A program made the translations under genes and the position numbers. Source: Epiperipatus broadwayi (Eukaryota; Onychophora; Udeonychophora; Euonychophora; Peripatidae). From it: DNA of 64,000 nt. The notes beneath the pieces are model-generated. The model was not told where the DNA came from. It saw only the letters and a program-made list of their open reading frames with translations, and did no database searches. The stretch is taken from NCBI GenBank assembly GCA_028023455.1, contig JAQFVV010006504.1:186001-250000 (forward strand). The letters run 5' to 3'. Positions 49,463 to 61,537 of the stretch are shown piece by piece. Within the stretch, counting starts at the first letter, position 1; every line of letters starts with the position of its first letter.

Positions 49463-49583
49463 GAAACACAGCACCTAATCAATTAGCATAAATTATAATA
49501 CCCCCCCAGCTATGAATATGATGCCATGGAGCTTTGAAAGCATTAAGCATAAATAAATATTAATAAATATAGCTTCTCTAACA

Positions 49584-49595
49584 AGCATAAAAGCA

Positions 49596-49644
<49 letters not shown>

Positions 49645-49676
49645 GTTGTTGTTGTTGTTGTTGTTGTTGTTTGTTG

Positions 49677-49771
<95 letters not shown>
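49584..49771. repeat. (ATT)n(GTT)n(ATT)n tract, tail of third LINE fragment
   Basis: About 20 ATT units, about 12 GTT-type units, then about 30 ATT units. ATTTCAAAGATAAACTTTATT follows, the complement of an AATAAAGTTTATCTTTGAAA-type LINE 3' end. Confidence 0.95.
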
Positions 49772-49772
<1 letters not shown>

Positions 49773-50420
49773 TTCAAAGATAAACTTTATTTGTCTTAGA
49801 GAGTTACAAGAGTTTTACATAGCTTAGATTGCTGTGTTTACATGAGCAATCTGTAGTTGTAGGTTTACATATATAAAAATTGATTTATTGGTTTACACAG
49901 GATTACAGAAATTTTTATATGCCATAGATTATTTACAAGGGTTTTACATATCATGGATTTCTGTGGTTACAATGGCAATCTGTAGAAGTAGATTTATATA
50001 TGCAAAAGATGATTTATTGATTTACATGAGATTACAAAATTTTTTTTCATTTTGTGGAATAGTTGCAAGAGTTTTTACATGGCGTGGAATTCTGTGGTTA
50101 TATGGGCAATCTGTAGTTCTAGATTTTGTATGTACAAGTTGATTTATTTATTTACATAAGATTACAAGAATTTTTATATGCTGTAAATTAGTTGCAAGGG
50201 TTTTAGATAGCTTGGACTTCCATGATTGCATGGGCAATCTGTAGTTGTAGGTTTACATATATAAAAGTTATTTTATTGATTTACACAAGATTACATAAAT
50301 TTTAAATGCTCTGGACTGCTACTGTAGCTACAGATTCAAACCAGGTTTAATTTTATGTGATTGGGTTGCCTGGTAACATAGGCAAAAGACTAGAATTTCC
50401 ATGGTAGTGTGTCAATTGTT
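49772..50420 (-). mobile_element. LINE 3' untranslated fragment (third) with minisatellite
   Basis: The minus strand ends AATAAAGTTTATCTTTGAAA and runs into the trinucleotide tail. The body contains four units of about 130 bp. The shared motif GCAATCTGTAG starts at 49846, 49975, 50106 and 50234, each followed by a GATTTATTKRTTTACA-like block. No coding motif was found to the right, so this looks like a 5'-truncated insertion with only the 3' untranslated region. Confidence 0.6.
49790..50320. repeat. Minisatellite of about 130 bp, four units
   Basis: Successive GCAATCTGTAG positions are 129, 131 and 128 bp apart. The units differ by substitutions and small indels. They lie wholly in the 3' untranslated part of the third LINE fragment. 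Confidence 0.85.
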
Positions 50421-53020
50421 TGTGATGTCCACACTGATATGAGATCAATGGGTTATTTTTGACTTTTTAGGATGCTGGATCTTTGGATGGACCAGGTTTT
50501 CTTTTTTGTTTCATTAGAAATGTGGGTTATGGAGGTTGTTGGTGTGGTAGCAGGATTGCTTTTATAATTGATACAATGCCACCATGCCAGTTTTCTGATG
50601 CATTTGAATATATGAGTGTTCCAGAGTGGGGAGGATGACAGTTATGTAAGATCGGGTTGCAATTATTAAGTTATAGTTTGTGGAAGATTATATGTGTGTT
50701 AAAGGTAGTATATAAACTAAATAGCAAATTCCAGGAATTTAAAAGCCTCTTTAACAATTTCGTGTAAAAGAACAGTAAAGTTGAAGATATTACTCTTCAT
50801 GTTTTTGTCTACTAGTAAGAATTGGTAAAAATTTTCATCCTTGCTGTCGCCACTAGCTATCTGGGGAAAAGTAATGTCTAATTAAAATCCGAAAAAAATT
50901 CAAGTGTCACTCGATTCGGATTTAAATTTGGTTTTAGAGATAAGAGCTAGTTACATTATGATTGGACCATAGGTCATTTTATTTTTATTTTCATATATAT
51001 TTATATTAAAAAATAAAATACAATTTGCACTTCACTTAAAATATAAAATAAAATTTTATTATGAAGTTGGCAGTTTTCCATCAAATGAATTGTTTTTTTT
51101 TTTTCTTTTAAATCTAATATACAAATGATCGTTGTATTTAAGACAAATTGCTTAAATAAAATAATAACCCGACTTTTCGCCCTTCGTTCAAATCCAAAAT
51201 ATTCAGTATGTAACAATTTTATTTTTTACAATCTCTGTATAAAATTAGTATTATCTATTCTATAATTATAAATGACTACCAAAAAAAAAAAAAAGTAAAA
51301 AAAAAAAAAGTCGAATAGATAGATGAGTGTGTATGTCTGTTTATTTACTTTAATTGCAATTAATAGTTACACTAGAACTAAAGATAATAATATTTAGAGA
51401 AATTTTACAAATTTTTTTAATATGATTTCTTTTATGACTTTTGAAAACAGAAACTGATCTGCGTCATTATCCTTTGTAATATAAAAACGAATATCAATAG
51501 GTATAAAAATTTACAAATTAATTATGATTAATTAAATAATCAGGTAGCTCATGTGCAAAATAGACATTTCCACGTGTGATTATATAATAATAATGATGAT
51601 GATGATGATAATGATGCTGGAATCTGGCTCTTCAAATATTCCACATATTTGAATAGCAAAATATTACCGTATAATGATAGTGAGAAATGAGATAGCTTCT
51701 CTTATTTAATATTTCCTCCGAACCGAATAAGCCGAAACTATAACTAAATAATAGATCAAAAATAATAAATCCCTCTTTTTTGTCTAGCTAAAATTCTAAT
51801 AGATAAACATATTTATATCTAAGACTTTTCTTTTACATATATGCATATTTCAAATAAATATACATCGAAATCAAAGGGATATTTTATTGATCCCCAAATA
51901 TAGTAAACTTATTTATATCTAAGACTCTGCAAATTACATATATGTGTATTTCAAATAAATATATATCGAAATCAAGGGCCAGTTTTTGAATCCAGAAATA
52001 TATTTAGAATAGGTAAAATAAATAATCCTAAAATTTCACCATTACTGTAAGCATCATTCTTTTCCTTCTCATATAACAATGTTATAATATTTAATAGTAA
52101 TTTAATATAGCTACAGAAAATAAAATATTAGTCTACGCGTATTTAATACCTTAGGGTAAATATTAAAATGCTATATCAAATGTAATACCTGAGACCATAA
52201 TAAACAAGTATCGACCTTATAAAGAAAATACACCATAAAAATTTTATACATTTTATTGACATTTAAGTGAATTCATATTATCATTAATAATAAAACATAT
52301 ATATGAAGTTACTACAGCTTTACAAAGTATTGAAGAAAAAAAATCCATAGTGAAATGGTGCTATTTATATTTGGTGTTTAAGCAAGATTATATAAAAAAA
52401 AATATTACAATTATTTGCAAATAAAATAAATAACTAATTTATATATAGTTATATACCTTTTCACAAGTAAAAGTTTTTCTTTTCTTATAACACATTAAAC
52501 TTATCTACTTATCCAAACTAATATCAAAGCTTCTAAACAAATCAACTTAGGATCACAAGAAATGATTTATTTAAAGTCACAAAAAAAAAAAAATAAACAC
52601 ATTACTGCAGGTATTCATGTCCATTCTCATATGACATATAATAAGAGGAATTTTATCATCTCTTACATAAAAAGATGAAATAGCTATACAATGTGAAAAA
52701 TTCATACCTCTCACATGAAACAAGATTGTAATAAGAGGAATTTACTATCTTATACAAATAAAAATTATATATTACTACCTATGGTAATGCCAAGCATAGA
52801 ATAGCCACTATTTAAATTAATCACTGAACAAGCTAAATTTACTGTTATGTCCACCAGTTATAATACTCACTGTCGAACAATCTATGCAGTAAGCTAACCC
52901 CACCCCATCTATATAGGTAGACAATAATTATATTCAATAAGGACTAATGCCCTGTATAATTAATAAAAGCAAATTTAATTATAATACATGTATTGAAAGA
53001 AGTATTAATAATATATATAT
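50421..53020. other. AT-rich non-coding stretch
   Basis: No gene was found. Two short direct repeats are visible. One, TTTATATCTAAGACT, is at about 51811 and 51911, with CATATATG and CGAAATCAA following. The other, AATAAGAGGAATTT, is near 52640 and 52730. A TAA/TGA-type trinucleotide tract lies near 51584-51616. Confidence 0.5.
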
Positions 53021-53029
53021 ATGATAAAC

Positions 53030-53480
53030 AAAAATGCAAGTTAAAAAATTTGCTAATGCTTGTATTTATGTCCACAGATGGTGTTCTACCAAAAACACCG
53101 ATCAAGCATATCTTTCGTTTACATAAACGTCAGAGTAGCATTCACTATCTCTAACTATAATTCCACTTTCAGATCATGATTTCAAGATATTTGCTATCAT
53201 CAGTGAAAGACAGGAATAAAGAAACTAGATCTAAATACAAACTCTGAGCGTTTATGAAACAATTTCTATTCAGCTTGCAAGCGTGAATTTTTTAGACACG
53301 TAATGTCTTCAAACTCAGCATAGCAAACCAGATAGCTATATGGGTCTGATCTCAGTTCAGCATCACCACATAGTAGAATCCTCTGCAATCTATATCATTG
53401 CAAGAAAGACCTCAAAGGTACATTTATGATAAACAAAAATGCAAGTTAAAAAACTTGCTAACGCTTGTATTTATGTCCAC
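53030..53480. repeat. Relatives of the 21-kb hairpin
   Basis: 53036-53190 carries AAATGCAAGTTAAAAAA, CTTGTATTTATGTCCA, GATGGTGTTCTACCAAAAAC and TTCACTATCTCTAACTATAA in the order found at 21120-21260, but as a single arm. The leader block (ACTTGCTAACGCTTGT, TTTATGTCCACC) recurs at 53427-53480. The 230 bp between (53195-53425) is a less AT-rich unique stretch that I do not recognise. Confidence 0.7.
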
Positions 53481-53784
53481 CCTTTTTATCTGTATTATAT
53501 TGAGTTGAATGATGGAAGATATGTTATTACTTCTTACATGGCATATGCATTCTATTATAATTGGTAAGTTACCCTGAAGCTGTTAATTTATGAGTGCACA
53601 TAGATATATCTTATAGATATGTTTTATCCAAATCATTTCTTTATTTATAATATATCATTGCTCCATTACAATTGGCCTACCAACATTTAGGAACTTCTTT
53701 TCTTAATACAGCTATATACATTCTATTACAATTGTTGTCCAACATTTGGAGCATTATTTTTTTTCCATATGAATATGTTCCATT

Positions 53785-53787
<3 letters not shown>

Positions 53788-53818
<31 letters not shown>
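53788..53818. repeat. (TA)n microsatellite
   Basis: About 15 TA units directly at the left end of the Penelope palindrome. Confidence 0.95.
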
Positions 53819-53819
<1 letters not shown>

Positions 53820-53994
53820 CATATTTTGCAAGTTCATCCATGTTAAAAACTTTTAATATTAATATACTGACATTTCGACTTGGTCACACAAGACATCCAC
53901 AGAGTGAGAAAAGGTAGAAAGACAGCTGTAGAGGCATTACAATCACTGATTAGAAAAAAACCTTAAAGTTCCACCAATAGCAAAAATGTTAAAT

Positions 53995-54138
53995 TTAGGA
54001 ATGTTTTTTAAAAAAAAATTTCCAAGTAGGAGGAAGTTTGCATGTATCATCTCGCTTATTGATACAATCTGGCCTTTTAAGTATCTCAATGGCTTCTCTA
54101 ATTTTGCACTGGTAAAGATTATCACATCTGGATATGAT
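53995..54138 (-). pseudogene. C-terminus of Penelope GIY-YIG protein, left arm
   Basis: This is the mirror copy of the right-arm fragment, with the same residues apart from T for K in the DDTC motif. It reads toward lower coordinates and stops at 53995. It extends about 8 bp further into the element than the right arm before the junction. Confidence 0.8.
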
Positions 54139-54145
54139 CCTGGTA

Positions 54146-54282
54146 CCAGATGTGATAATCTTTACCAGTGCAAAATTAGAGAAGCCATTGAGATACTTAA
54201 AAGGCCAGATTGTATCAATAAGCGAGATGATAAATGCAAACTTCCTCCTACTTGGAAAGATTTTTTTAAAAAACATTCCTAA
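54146..54282 (+). pseudogene. C-terminus of Penelope GIY-YIG protein, right arm
   Basis: It encodes RCDNLYQCKIREAIEILKRP, then CINKRDDKC, then a WKDFFKKHS end and stop. It matches the C-terminal part of the protein at 26784. The GIY-YIG core itself is missing because of truncation. In this copy the stop lies directly after the KKHS end, so I take it as the native C-terminus. Confidence 0.8.
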
Positions 54283-54489
54283 ATTTAACATTTTTGCTAT
54301 TGAAAGAACATTAATGTTTTTCAAATCAGTGATTGTAGTGCCTCTAAAACTGTCTTTCTATCTTTTCTCACTCTGTGGATGACTTGTGTGACCAAGTCGA
54401 AACATCAGTATATTAATATTAAAAGTTTTTAACATGGATGAACCCGCAAAATATGTTTTTTATATATTTAACCCATGCAAATCTTCATT

Positions 54490-57400
54490 TTAACATATAT
54501 AAATATATTGAAGCTGGAAATATAGTACATATTCCTGCTTCACCTAGTGCCAATGTCATCAGCACTAGTCTGGGTTTGAACTCAATGTTTATTAATTGAC
54601 ACTCATCTCATAATAGGTGGTAGTATATTTTAATCAATATTATAATCTTTTATATTTCATTAATCTTATTTTATAATTAAAACTAACCTTTTTATATTAG
54701 TTTATTTATTTTATATTTGTAAAAATGTATATTGTGTTTATTTTATTAAATTGAATTGAATCCTAGATATCTATAAAATGTTACAAATATTTCAAATTCT
54801 TTATTAAAGTTCATTTTCTTCAATTAATTAGTGGGTAACATTTTATATTTATTTTTTAATCAATGTACACTTCAGAATCAATTATTTAAACAATGTAATA
54901 TTTTTAAGAAATATTTTGTAAATTTCTGCTTAAGTTTATGTCAAATATGTTTGAAAGTCATTGTACCAAATTCCTAAAAATTTTCTGAATAAAATCTACA
55001 TTTTTGTTATTCTAAACCTTAATTAAATAAATTTTGTTAGTACAATGACTGATAAACTTAATATGCTTGTTGTTGTTGTTGTTGTTTAATTAGAAAATCA
55101 ACCCTTGGGGCATGTTCATGCAGAATTATAGATTTCTCTCCAAAGCAGGCACCAACTTCAGAGAAACATTTAGAGTGATTGCAATTGGCAGTTGTCACTG
55201 TAGATTCAATCCAATAGATAAAGACCAGAACATATAAATAGTGGAAAATTTGATAAGGAGAATTAATTAATTATTATTGAGTTTTATTTGAAGAGTTCAC
55301 TGAAGAGAGTAGTTTAGTTTTAGTACATTGTGATTAAAGAATGACTGGCTAAAAAATCGACCATTGCTTTCTGGAGCTCTGTCACACCAGCTCATCAATG
55401 CCTCCCAGTGCTTTCAACATCTAGCCTGAAACTGTACTGTGTCAAGGAAGCCTGTTAATGATCTGACTATAAATGCCTGTATCAAGCCATGTAATGCTTA
55501 CTGATTGATTCTGAGGTAATGTCCAATTCACCACAAACCATTGATTCCATTTTACTTGTGTTCCAAATCAATGTTAATTTATATTATCTATATTTGTTTA
55601 TACAACTTAGTTTTAAAATGCGTACTTTAAATTTATTAAATTTTAAATATCAATTCTTATAAAATCTTACATTATTTTGATGTGGCAAACTTAAATTAAA
55701 TTTTGTTGGTTTATTTAAAATATTTGACTTACTGAAATTGCCAAGTACAAAACTCGATGAAAAACTAACTTTAAATCCCCTTCCTCTCATTTTCTCCAGT
55801 TAAAAATTATTACAGGAGATTTACTTCCCATAAATTAATTAACAGAAAGCTCATTTAGTTTTGTACATCATATATAAATTTATTTGAATGATTGAAATCT
55901 TTTTAAAAGTATCTTACTATTACCTCCAATTTAAAATAGCCCTGTAATTATTTCTGAAAGAATAAATAATTTTAGTGAATCAATTAAGTAAAATTTATCA
56001 TAGAATTTTATCAGACTAAATTTCATATATATATTTTATTTGTCAGAAAAATATTAAAATTATGATTTACAATTTATTAGTTTGATATTCAATGCCCGTC
56101 TATGTTAATTAAAAACAGTCTTATTTTGTAATCTTTGATAAACTATTTAAGAACTTATTAATAAATGAAATATTTGTGAAGTATGGAAAACAATTTATAT
56201 TTTAGTTAATTTCTTTTTTTATATATATTATATTTATGATTCATTCGTTAGTGGGCTAAAGTTTGTGGGGACTTTCTATCGACATCAAGGAACTGATTAT
56301 TTTAATCAGGAATTCATTGATTAATTTTGTTAGTGATACACTATCTATATATATGTCTAAGGCATTAATGTTTTTATAGCTACAACCATTCATTTATTAT
56401 TTTGCTTTGCTACTTACTCTTCAGGTCCTTCGGAAATTTAACTATGAACAATCCAATCTTTCACACTCCATCAAAGTAGATGTATTTCATACCAAGCGAT
56501 CCATTTTTGGGCATTGCCATTTAAGATGTGTCTGGAAAGTCAAGCATATCAAAATATTATTATGATTATTTAGAGATATGTTTTGGCTGGAGAGCCAGCA
56601 TTTCTCATCATCTAGTTGCATTTACTAGGAATTTCCTTTAGCAGAGCCACCCAGAGGTTCATAACAGACCTCATTTCTTTTTGTTGTAATCTATAATAGC
56701 ATACCACCTTCTTTATCATTTTATATCTTTATTTAGCAAACCTGAAAGGCTCTCTGCCATGATGGCATGTACTTTACAAACCAATTTTATTAATTAATTA
56801 AATCTGATTGTATAATTGTCAATTATTTATTTAAGAACTATTTTGCTTCCCACAGTCATTATATACAAATGATTTTAAATGTATTAGTGTTTTAAATGCC
56901 CATCTTTCATGTCTTGTAATGTATATATATATGTATATATATATAACAGATTTATTTGTAATATCTTGAAGAGGGCTAGTAATATTTTATTGCTGATTGG
57001 TTTTGGCCGACCAATTAACAAACTTTTATATTGTTTGTCAAAGCCGCATCAAAACAAATTAAATAAAAATAACCAAGTTGTATAAACAAAGACAACTTAT
57101 TTTGTACTAAATTCCTTAATAAATTCCTATAATATTGTTACTTAAATAAGCTTAGTTTGTCATCATTCCCAATCTCTAAGGTTAATTACTCTATCTGTTT
57201 ATAATATTTCTTTGATGTAAATTCACTTTTTTATAATGTTGCCATAAAGAATTATTATTATTACAGTTCAAACCATTAGTAATCGATCAAATCATATCTG
57301 TACCATTCTGCAATCTTCATAATCCATTAAATCATTAAATTTTCATATAAACCCTTTTATTATTTTGAGTCTCTATGTGAACCATGACCTCCAGCTGGGA

Positions 57401-57590
57401 TGGAATAAAACCAAGCACTGTTAGTGTCATCACAAACGTTATCCATTAGTCAGAGAGGCAATAGTTTAGGCAAATAGGTTAGGATTCATCCTTGTCCTGA
57501 CATATGTATCTTGTGCATGGTTGGATTCAAGGTACTTTTTCTTGGATTATTGGTCTTGTTGAATGAATACACAATTTTGACTGGCACAAT
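54490..57590. other. AT-rich non-coding stretch
   Basis: No gene was found. A short (TTG)n lies at 55066-55085 and a TA tract near 56920-56945. The region 55090-55500 and 56400-56760 is somewhat less AT-rich but contains no motif that I recognise. Confidence 0.5.
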
Positions 57591-57599
57591 ATATATTTA

Positions 57600-58290
57600 C
57601 ATGAATACATTAACATAATTATATGTTTATGTAAATAAAGCTGAAGGCATACAAAAACAATAATAAAGATCAAAGACGACCTACTTTACAGTCTCTATGC
57701 TGACTCTTGGATGTTCAGAGGCCAGCATTCTATTCTGGAGCTACCGCTAAATAAGTGACATTCAGAATGTTTCAAAGTTCATCTGCATCAGTAGAGTTTC
57801 CAGTTTCCAGTGTCCAATTTTTTACACTTACACTAATTTGCCCAGACCTGAGTTCCTGGATTTGGTCACATCTTGTTCTTTCTGGTCAAATTAATCCCTT
57901 CCAGTTCACTAGCAATGGAAGTTTTAGACTTAAGTCTTAGTTTGTTTGATGATCTTTGCATCCCAATTACTTTTTAATTACACATATTGTTTATCTGCAA
58001 AGTTCCTTTATTAACTAAACTTCTCATCTAAAGGGTTTTGTTTTCTTACCGTTTTAAAAAATAACACAACTATTAATGTTTAATATGAATTAACAAAGTA
58101 TTTTTTTATCTTTACGTATATATAACTTACATATATATATATGTGTGTGTGTATGCGATAAATTATACACGCACATATGTTTAAATATTAAATCCTCATT
58201 TACAACATTTACTATTACTTACATAAGAATTAATATTTATAACATTTACTCTTATTACTTTGCGTGTATGTGTATTTTAATTATACACAT
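57600..58290 (-). repeat. 3' long terminal repeat of Ty3/gypsy element
   Basis: Alignable over about 650 bp with 61561-62243 in the same orientation. Shared landmarks are AATTATATGTTTATG, CTACTTTACA, TAAATAAGTGACATTCAG, GACTTAAGTCTTAGTTTG and GCGATAAATTATACACGCAC. The element reads on the minus strand, so this is its downstream repeat. Exact ends are uncertain because both right ends run into TA- or TGTA-rich tracts. Confidence 0.85.
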
Positions 58291-58519
58291 ACATAACAAT
58301 ACTTCTCCCAAGTTCAAAAATTATTGGTTAGTTTTTGAACTTGAAATATAATCATTTAAACATTTGGGTGGGTGGCGGGTTCTTTTTAATCATTTCCATG
58401 AATTATTTTCCATTCGTAGTGGTGACTTCTCTGTAGATAAAATATTTAATTGAAGATCAGTTTTTTGGGTAGTGTAAATTTCTGATTTGTCAGTTTCTGT
58501 TGTGCCTAGATTTGGAATC

Positions 58520-59448
58520 CAGTCATCACTTTCATTTCTCCAAGCTGGTCCACATGTTTTTTTAATATCTTACCATCTTATGTGCCAACTGTCATGACTT
58601 GTTTTGACAGTTGGTAAATAACTTTTCCTGGAAACCATCAATTTGTGTGTTTTTTACCCACACTCTCTTTTGTGGCTGGAATTTGTATGAACAACTCTGT
58701 TGTTTGTCTTATTGTTTTGTTGGCACTATTTTTACAAGTTTCTTTTGCAGTTTTTTGTCTAAATATATTTCCACCACTGATTTATGAGCTTTGTCTACTA
58801 GAATGCTGGTGGAGAAGAGCAATCAACACAGCTTTGTCAATTTTCATTTCCCCCATTTTTATAGCTGACTTTAGGCTTTGCACTACTCTCTCAGCCAGTC
58901 CATTTGAAAGGGGATAGTATGGAGGGTTGAATAAATGTTTTATTCCCCAATCTTGCATCGCCTCTGCAAATTTTTCTGATATGAAGCCTGTTCCATTATC
59001 TGATACTAAAGTTTCAGGAACCTGTGATGAACAAAAATCTTATACAGAGGGCTAACTGTCACCTCTGCACTGGTATTTTTTATTATTATATACTCAGCAC
59101 ACTCTGAATAAGAGTCAACAACAACTAAAATAAATGGTCTTTTAATGGACCACAGTGATCTATATGGACTTATTACAAGGGGTTGTCTGCTTTTGGCCAT
59201 GTTTTGTAAGTCTATGGGGGTGCTTTAGCACACTGTTGGCAGTTCTCACATTTCTTTATATATCTTTCTATATCTACATTGACATGTGGCCACCATATGA
59301 TACAACAGGCTAGGGCTTTTGTTCTCACAATGCCCAGATATTCCTCATGAAGCAAGTTTAGTACGTGTTGTCTCTCCTTCACTGGTATCAGCACTTGCTC
59401 ACTCCTCAAAATGCATCCTTTTAAATAAGGATAGCTGTTTATGGACAA
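58520..59448 (-). pseudogene. Integrase remnant
   Basis: Three blocks lie on the minus strand. At 59212-59448 is the zinc-binding N-terminus: LLHEEYLGI with downstream CENCQQC keeps one histidine and both cysteines. The second histidine position is tyrosine, which would weaken zinc binding. At 58650-59200 is the catalytic core, with VVVDSYSE, LVSDNGTGF and PLSNGLAERVV supplying the D, D and E positions. At about 58520-58630 is the C-terminal part, with a PGKV block and a final KHVDQLGEM matching the usual RRHVDQL end. Frameshifts separate the blocks. Confidence 0.85.
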
Positions 59449-59739
59449 TCCATAATTGCCTGTTGAGAAAACTTGGATGTTTGTTCAGCCATCCTCCTCT
59501 TATCTTATTTATTATCCACTGACAGCCATTGTCTTCTTCTGTCCAGTGAGCAACAATTCTGCTATTTAGGTTTTGCTTCTGAAGTATGTCTATATTATTT
59601 ATTTATCTTTCTAGTACTGGTGCTTCATGAAGATCAGGTGCAAGATAATGCATCTGTGTACCCAATTTGTTTTTCCTTTTTGTATTCCGGAATGTAATCA
59701 TAGCCCATGAGAATGTTAAGCGAATGTAACATTCATGGC

Positions 59740-60120
59740 TTAAATAATCAGGGGTATGCTTATTTCCAAATATTCCCAGCAGTGGTTTGTGATCAGTTAT
59801 AATAGTAAATTTCCTCTCATATAGATATTGGTGGAATTTTTTTTCACTCTGAACAAAATTGCGAGTGCTTCCTTGTCCAACTGGCTATAGTTTTTTTTCT
59901 GACTTGGACAATGTGTGTGAAGTATGTACTATGGGTCAATATTTCAACTGGGCTGGATGACTTAGTACTGCCCCAACCTCAAATTCAGATGTGTCAGTGA
60001 TCAACATAATTTCCAGATCACTGTTATAATGTACTAATAATTTCTCTGAAGTAATCAGCACTTTATTGTGAATAAATTCTGTGTCTTATTGCTTGTCCCA
60101 TTTCCATTTTTGGTTTTTCT
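59740..60120 (-). pseudogene. RNase H remnant
   Basis: The minus strand carries LLVHYNSDLEIMLITDTSEFEVGAVLSHP in pieces. The D of ITDTS is the first catalytic aspartate of the gypsy RNase H. Further left, YERKFTIITDHKPLLGIFGN supplies the block containing the later conserved aspartate. The stretch between contains stops. RNase H degrades the RNA strand of the replication intermediate. This copy cannot. Confidence 0.8.
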
Positions 60121-60223
60121 TCAGTAGATTATATAAAGAAGTGGCGACATGGGCTTTTTTTAAAAAAGTTTCAAAAAACTTCACCAAGCCCAGGAAAGCT
60201 TGTAATTGCTTCATTTTTGTGGG

Positions 60224-60812
60224 TCATGGTGCTTCTGCTACTGATTTAATCTTTTTGGGGGAAGGGGATGTGCCATTTCTCAATATAATGTGGCCCAGGA
60301 ATTTAATTTTCTTAGTTTTCCAAATGCATTTTTCAGTATTCAGCTTTGCACCAAACTCATTTAGCCATTCACATATCTTATCTACTCGGGTTTTAAGTTC
60401 TTTGTCTGTGGTCACTATTACAAGGATGTCATCAAAATATGATATGAAACCATCCAATCCATTGAGGAGGGTTTCAATTTTTAACTGAAATATGCTAGGG
60501 GCCAACATTTTTCCAAATGGTATTCTTTTACATCTGTATAGCCCAAGATATGTAGTAATTGTCAGTATTCTGGATGCTTTCTCTGTAACTGGTATTTGAT
60601 GGAATGCAAGAATTAAGATCTGACTTTGCAATGAAATTAGATTTTTGCAATAAAGCTATAACTTCTCTAGCATTTGGTACAGAGTATGCACACTTGTCTA
60701 ATGCTTTATTTACCGTTACTTTGTAATACCCACACAAGCATATCTGACCATTAGGTTTAGTTGTGATGAATACTGGAGTGGTCCAATCTGACTTTTTCAT
60801 GGGTTCCAACAA
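60224..60812 (-). pseudogene. Ty3/gypsy reverse transcriptase remnant
   Basis: Two overlapping pieces in different frames. 60528-60812 carries SDWTTPVFITTKPNGQICLCGYYKVTVN, matching the W-x-x-P-x-V-x-V-x-K-x-x-G-x-x-R-x-C-x-D-Y block with C and Y replacing usual residues. 60224-60631 carries RIPFGKMLAPSIFQ, then FISYFDDILV with the intact Y-x-D-D catalytic box. LNTEKCIWKTKKIKFLGHII follows as expected. A frameshift at about 60610-60640 joins the two. The YFDD box is preserved although the gene is broken. Confidence 0.88.
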
Positions 60813-61068
60813 CCTTTTCTTGATGAGGTCATTAATTTCTTTATTTACTTTTACCTTCTGAGTGAACAGTACCTTTCTAGATTTGCAAATTATGAGTAGT
60901 GCTGATGTGCTTATTTCTAGTGATACTGGTAATTCTCAGCTCAACATTAAATAAATTTGGAAATTTATTTTTCTTTTTTTTTTAACTCAACATTTTATAT
61001 GAATGCTAATCTAATCGCTAATTTATTAAACCACTCCTGACCAATTAATGGATTTATCAGGGCATGTA

Positions 61069-61275
61069 CTATATATAACAATAAATTGATAATTTACCTT
61101 CTACTCTGTTTACTGGAGTTTTAACCACACCCTTTATGTTAATAGTGTTGCCATTTATGTCTAATGTTTTCATGTCAGTTTTTACTATTTTGGGTTTTTG
61201 TTTACAATTTTCTGTAACAGTCTGCCAATTATGTAGTGAAATTAGGGTCATACTGATCCCACTGTCCACTTCCAT
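61069..61275 (-). pseudogene. Retroviral-type aspartic protease remnant
   Basis: A 68-residue piece beginning MEVDSGISMTLISL. D-S-G is the catalytic triad equivalent to D-T-G or D-S-G in gypsy proteases. GVVKTPV follows about 45 residues later, near the usual flap and substrate wall region. The piece ends before the A-L-L-G-R-D-like end and is short. Confidence 0.7.
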
Positions 61276-61487
61276 GTCTATAGAGGGCTATCATATATTT
61301 TAACTTCTATAATTATTTTATCATTAAGATGGGTTGCTGTATTGTTAATCATTGCAAACTGTTTTTCATTTTTCTGCAATATAAGTATACAATTATTATA
61401 ATCAATAAAAATTAATGATGGTAGAATTAGTAAAAGTAAATTTAATGATAATACATCTGCGGAAAGAAGTATTAGTTATACATTAAC

Positions 61488-61534
<47 letters not shown>
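61488..61534. repeat. (TA)n microsatellite beside SINE fragment
   Basis: About 22 TA units between the internal region of the LTR element and the SINE-head fragment. Confidence 0.95.

Positions 61535-61537
<3 letters not shown>

Larger units (their letters stand above)
53815..54460. mobile_element. Palindrome of two Penelope 3' ends, head to head
   Basis: The left arm (53819-54131, minus orientation) and right arm (54146-54460, plus orientation) are nearly identical, with a 14-bp spacer 54132-54145. Each arm runs from the end of the GIY-YIG reading frame through the 3' untranslated region to the terminal GGATGAACCCGCAAAATATG. The sequence matches 26930-27235 of the other Penelope copy. Both arms are truncated within about 8 bp of the same internal point. 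This points to one event that copied a truncated end twice, rather than two independent insertions. Confidence 0.9.

Noticed and set aside
49790-50320. CRISPR-like array because of regular spacing
   Set aside because: Units of about 130 bp are diverged along their whole length, with no short constant repeat and unique spacers. It is a minisatellite in eukaryotic DNA.
53672-53917. 81-residue open frame
   Set aside because: It crosses the TA microsatellite and enters the Penelope 3' UTR in a non-coding orientation.
60081-60488. 135-residue plus-strand open frame
   Set aside because: It is antisense to the gypsy reverse transcriptase with its YFDD box. Plus-strand frames at 58645-58917 and 59319-59697 are likewise antisense to integrase.
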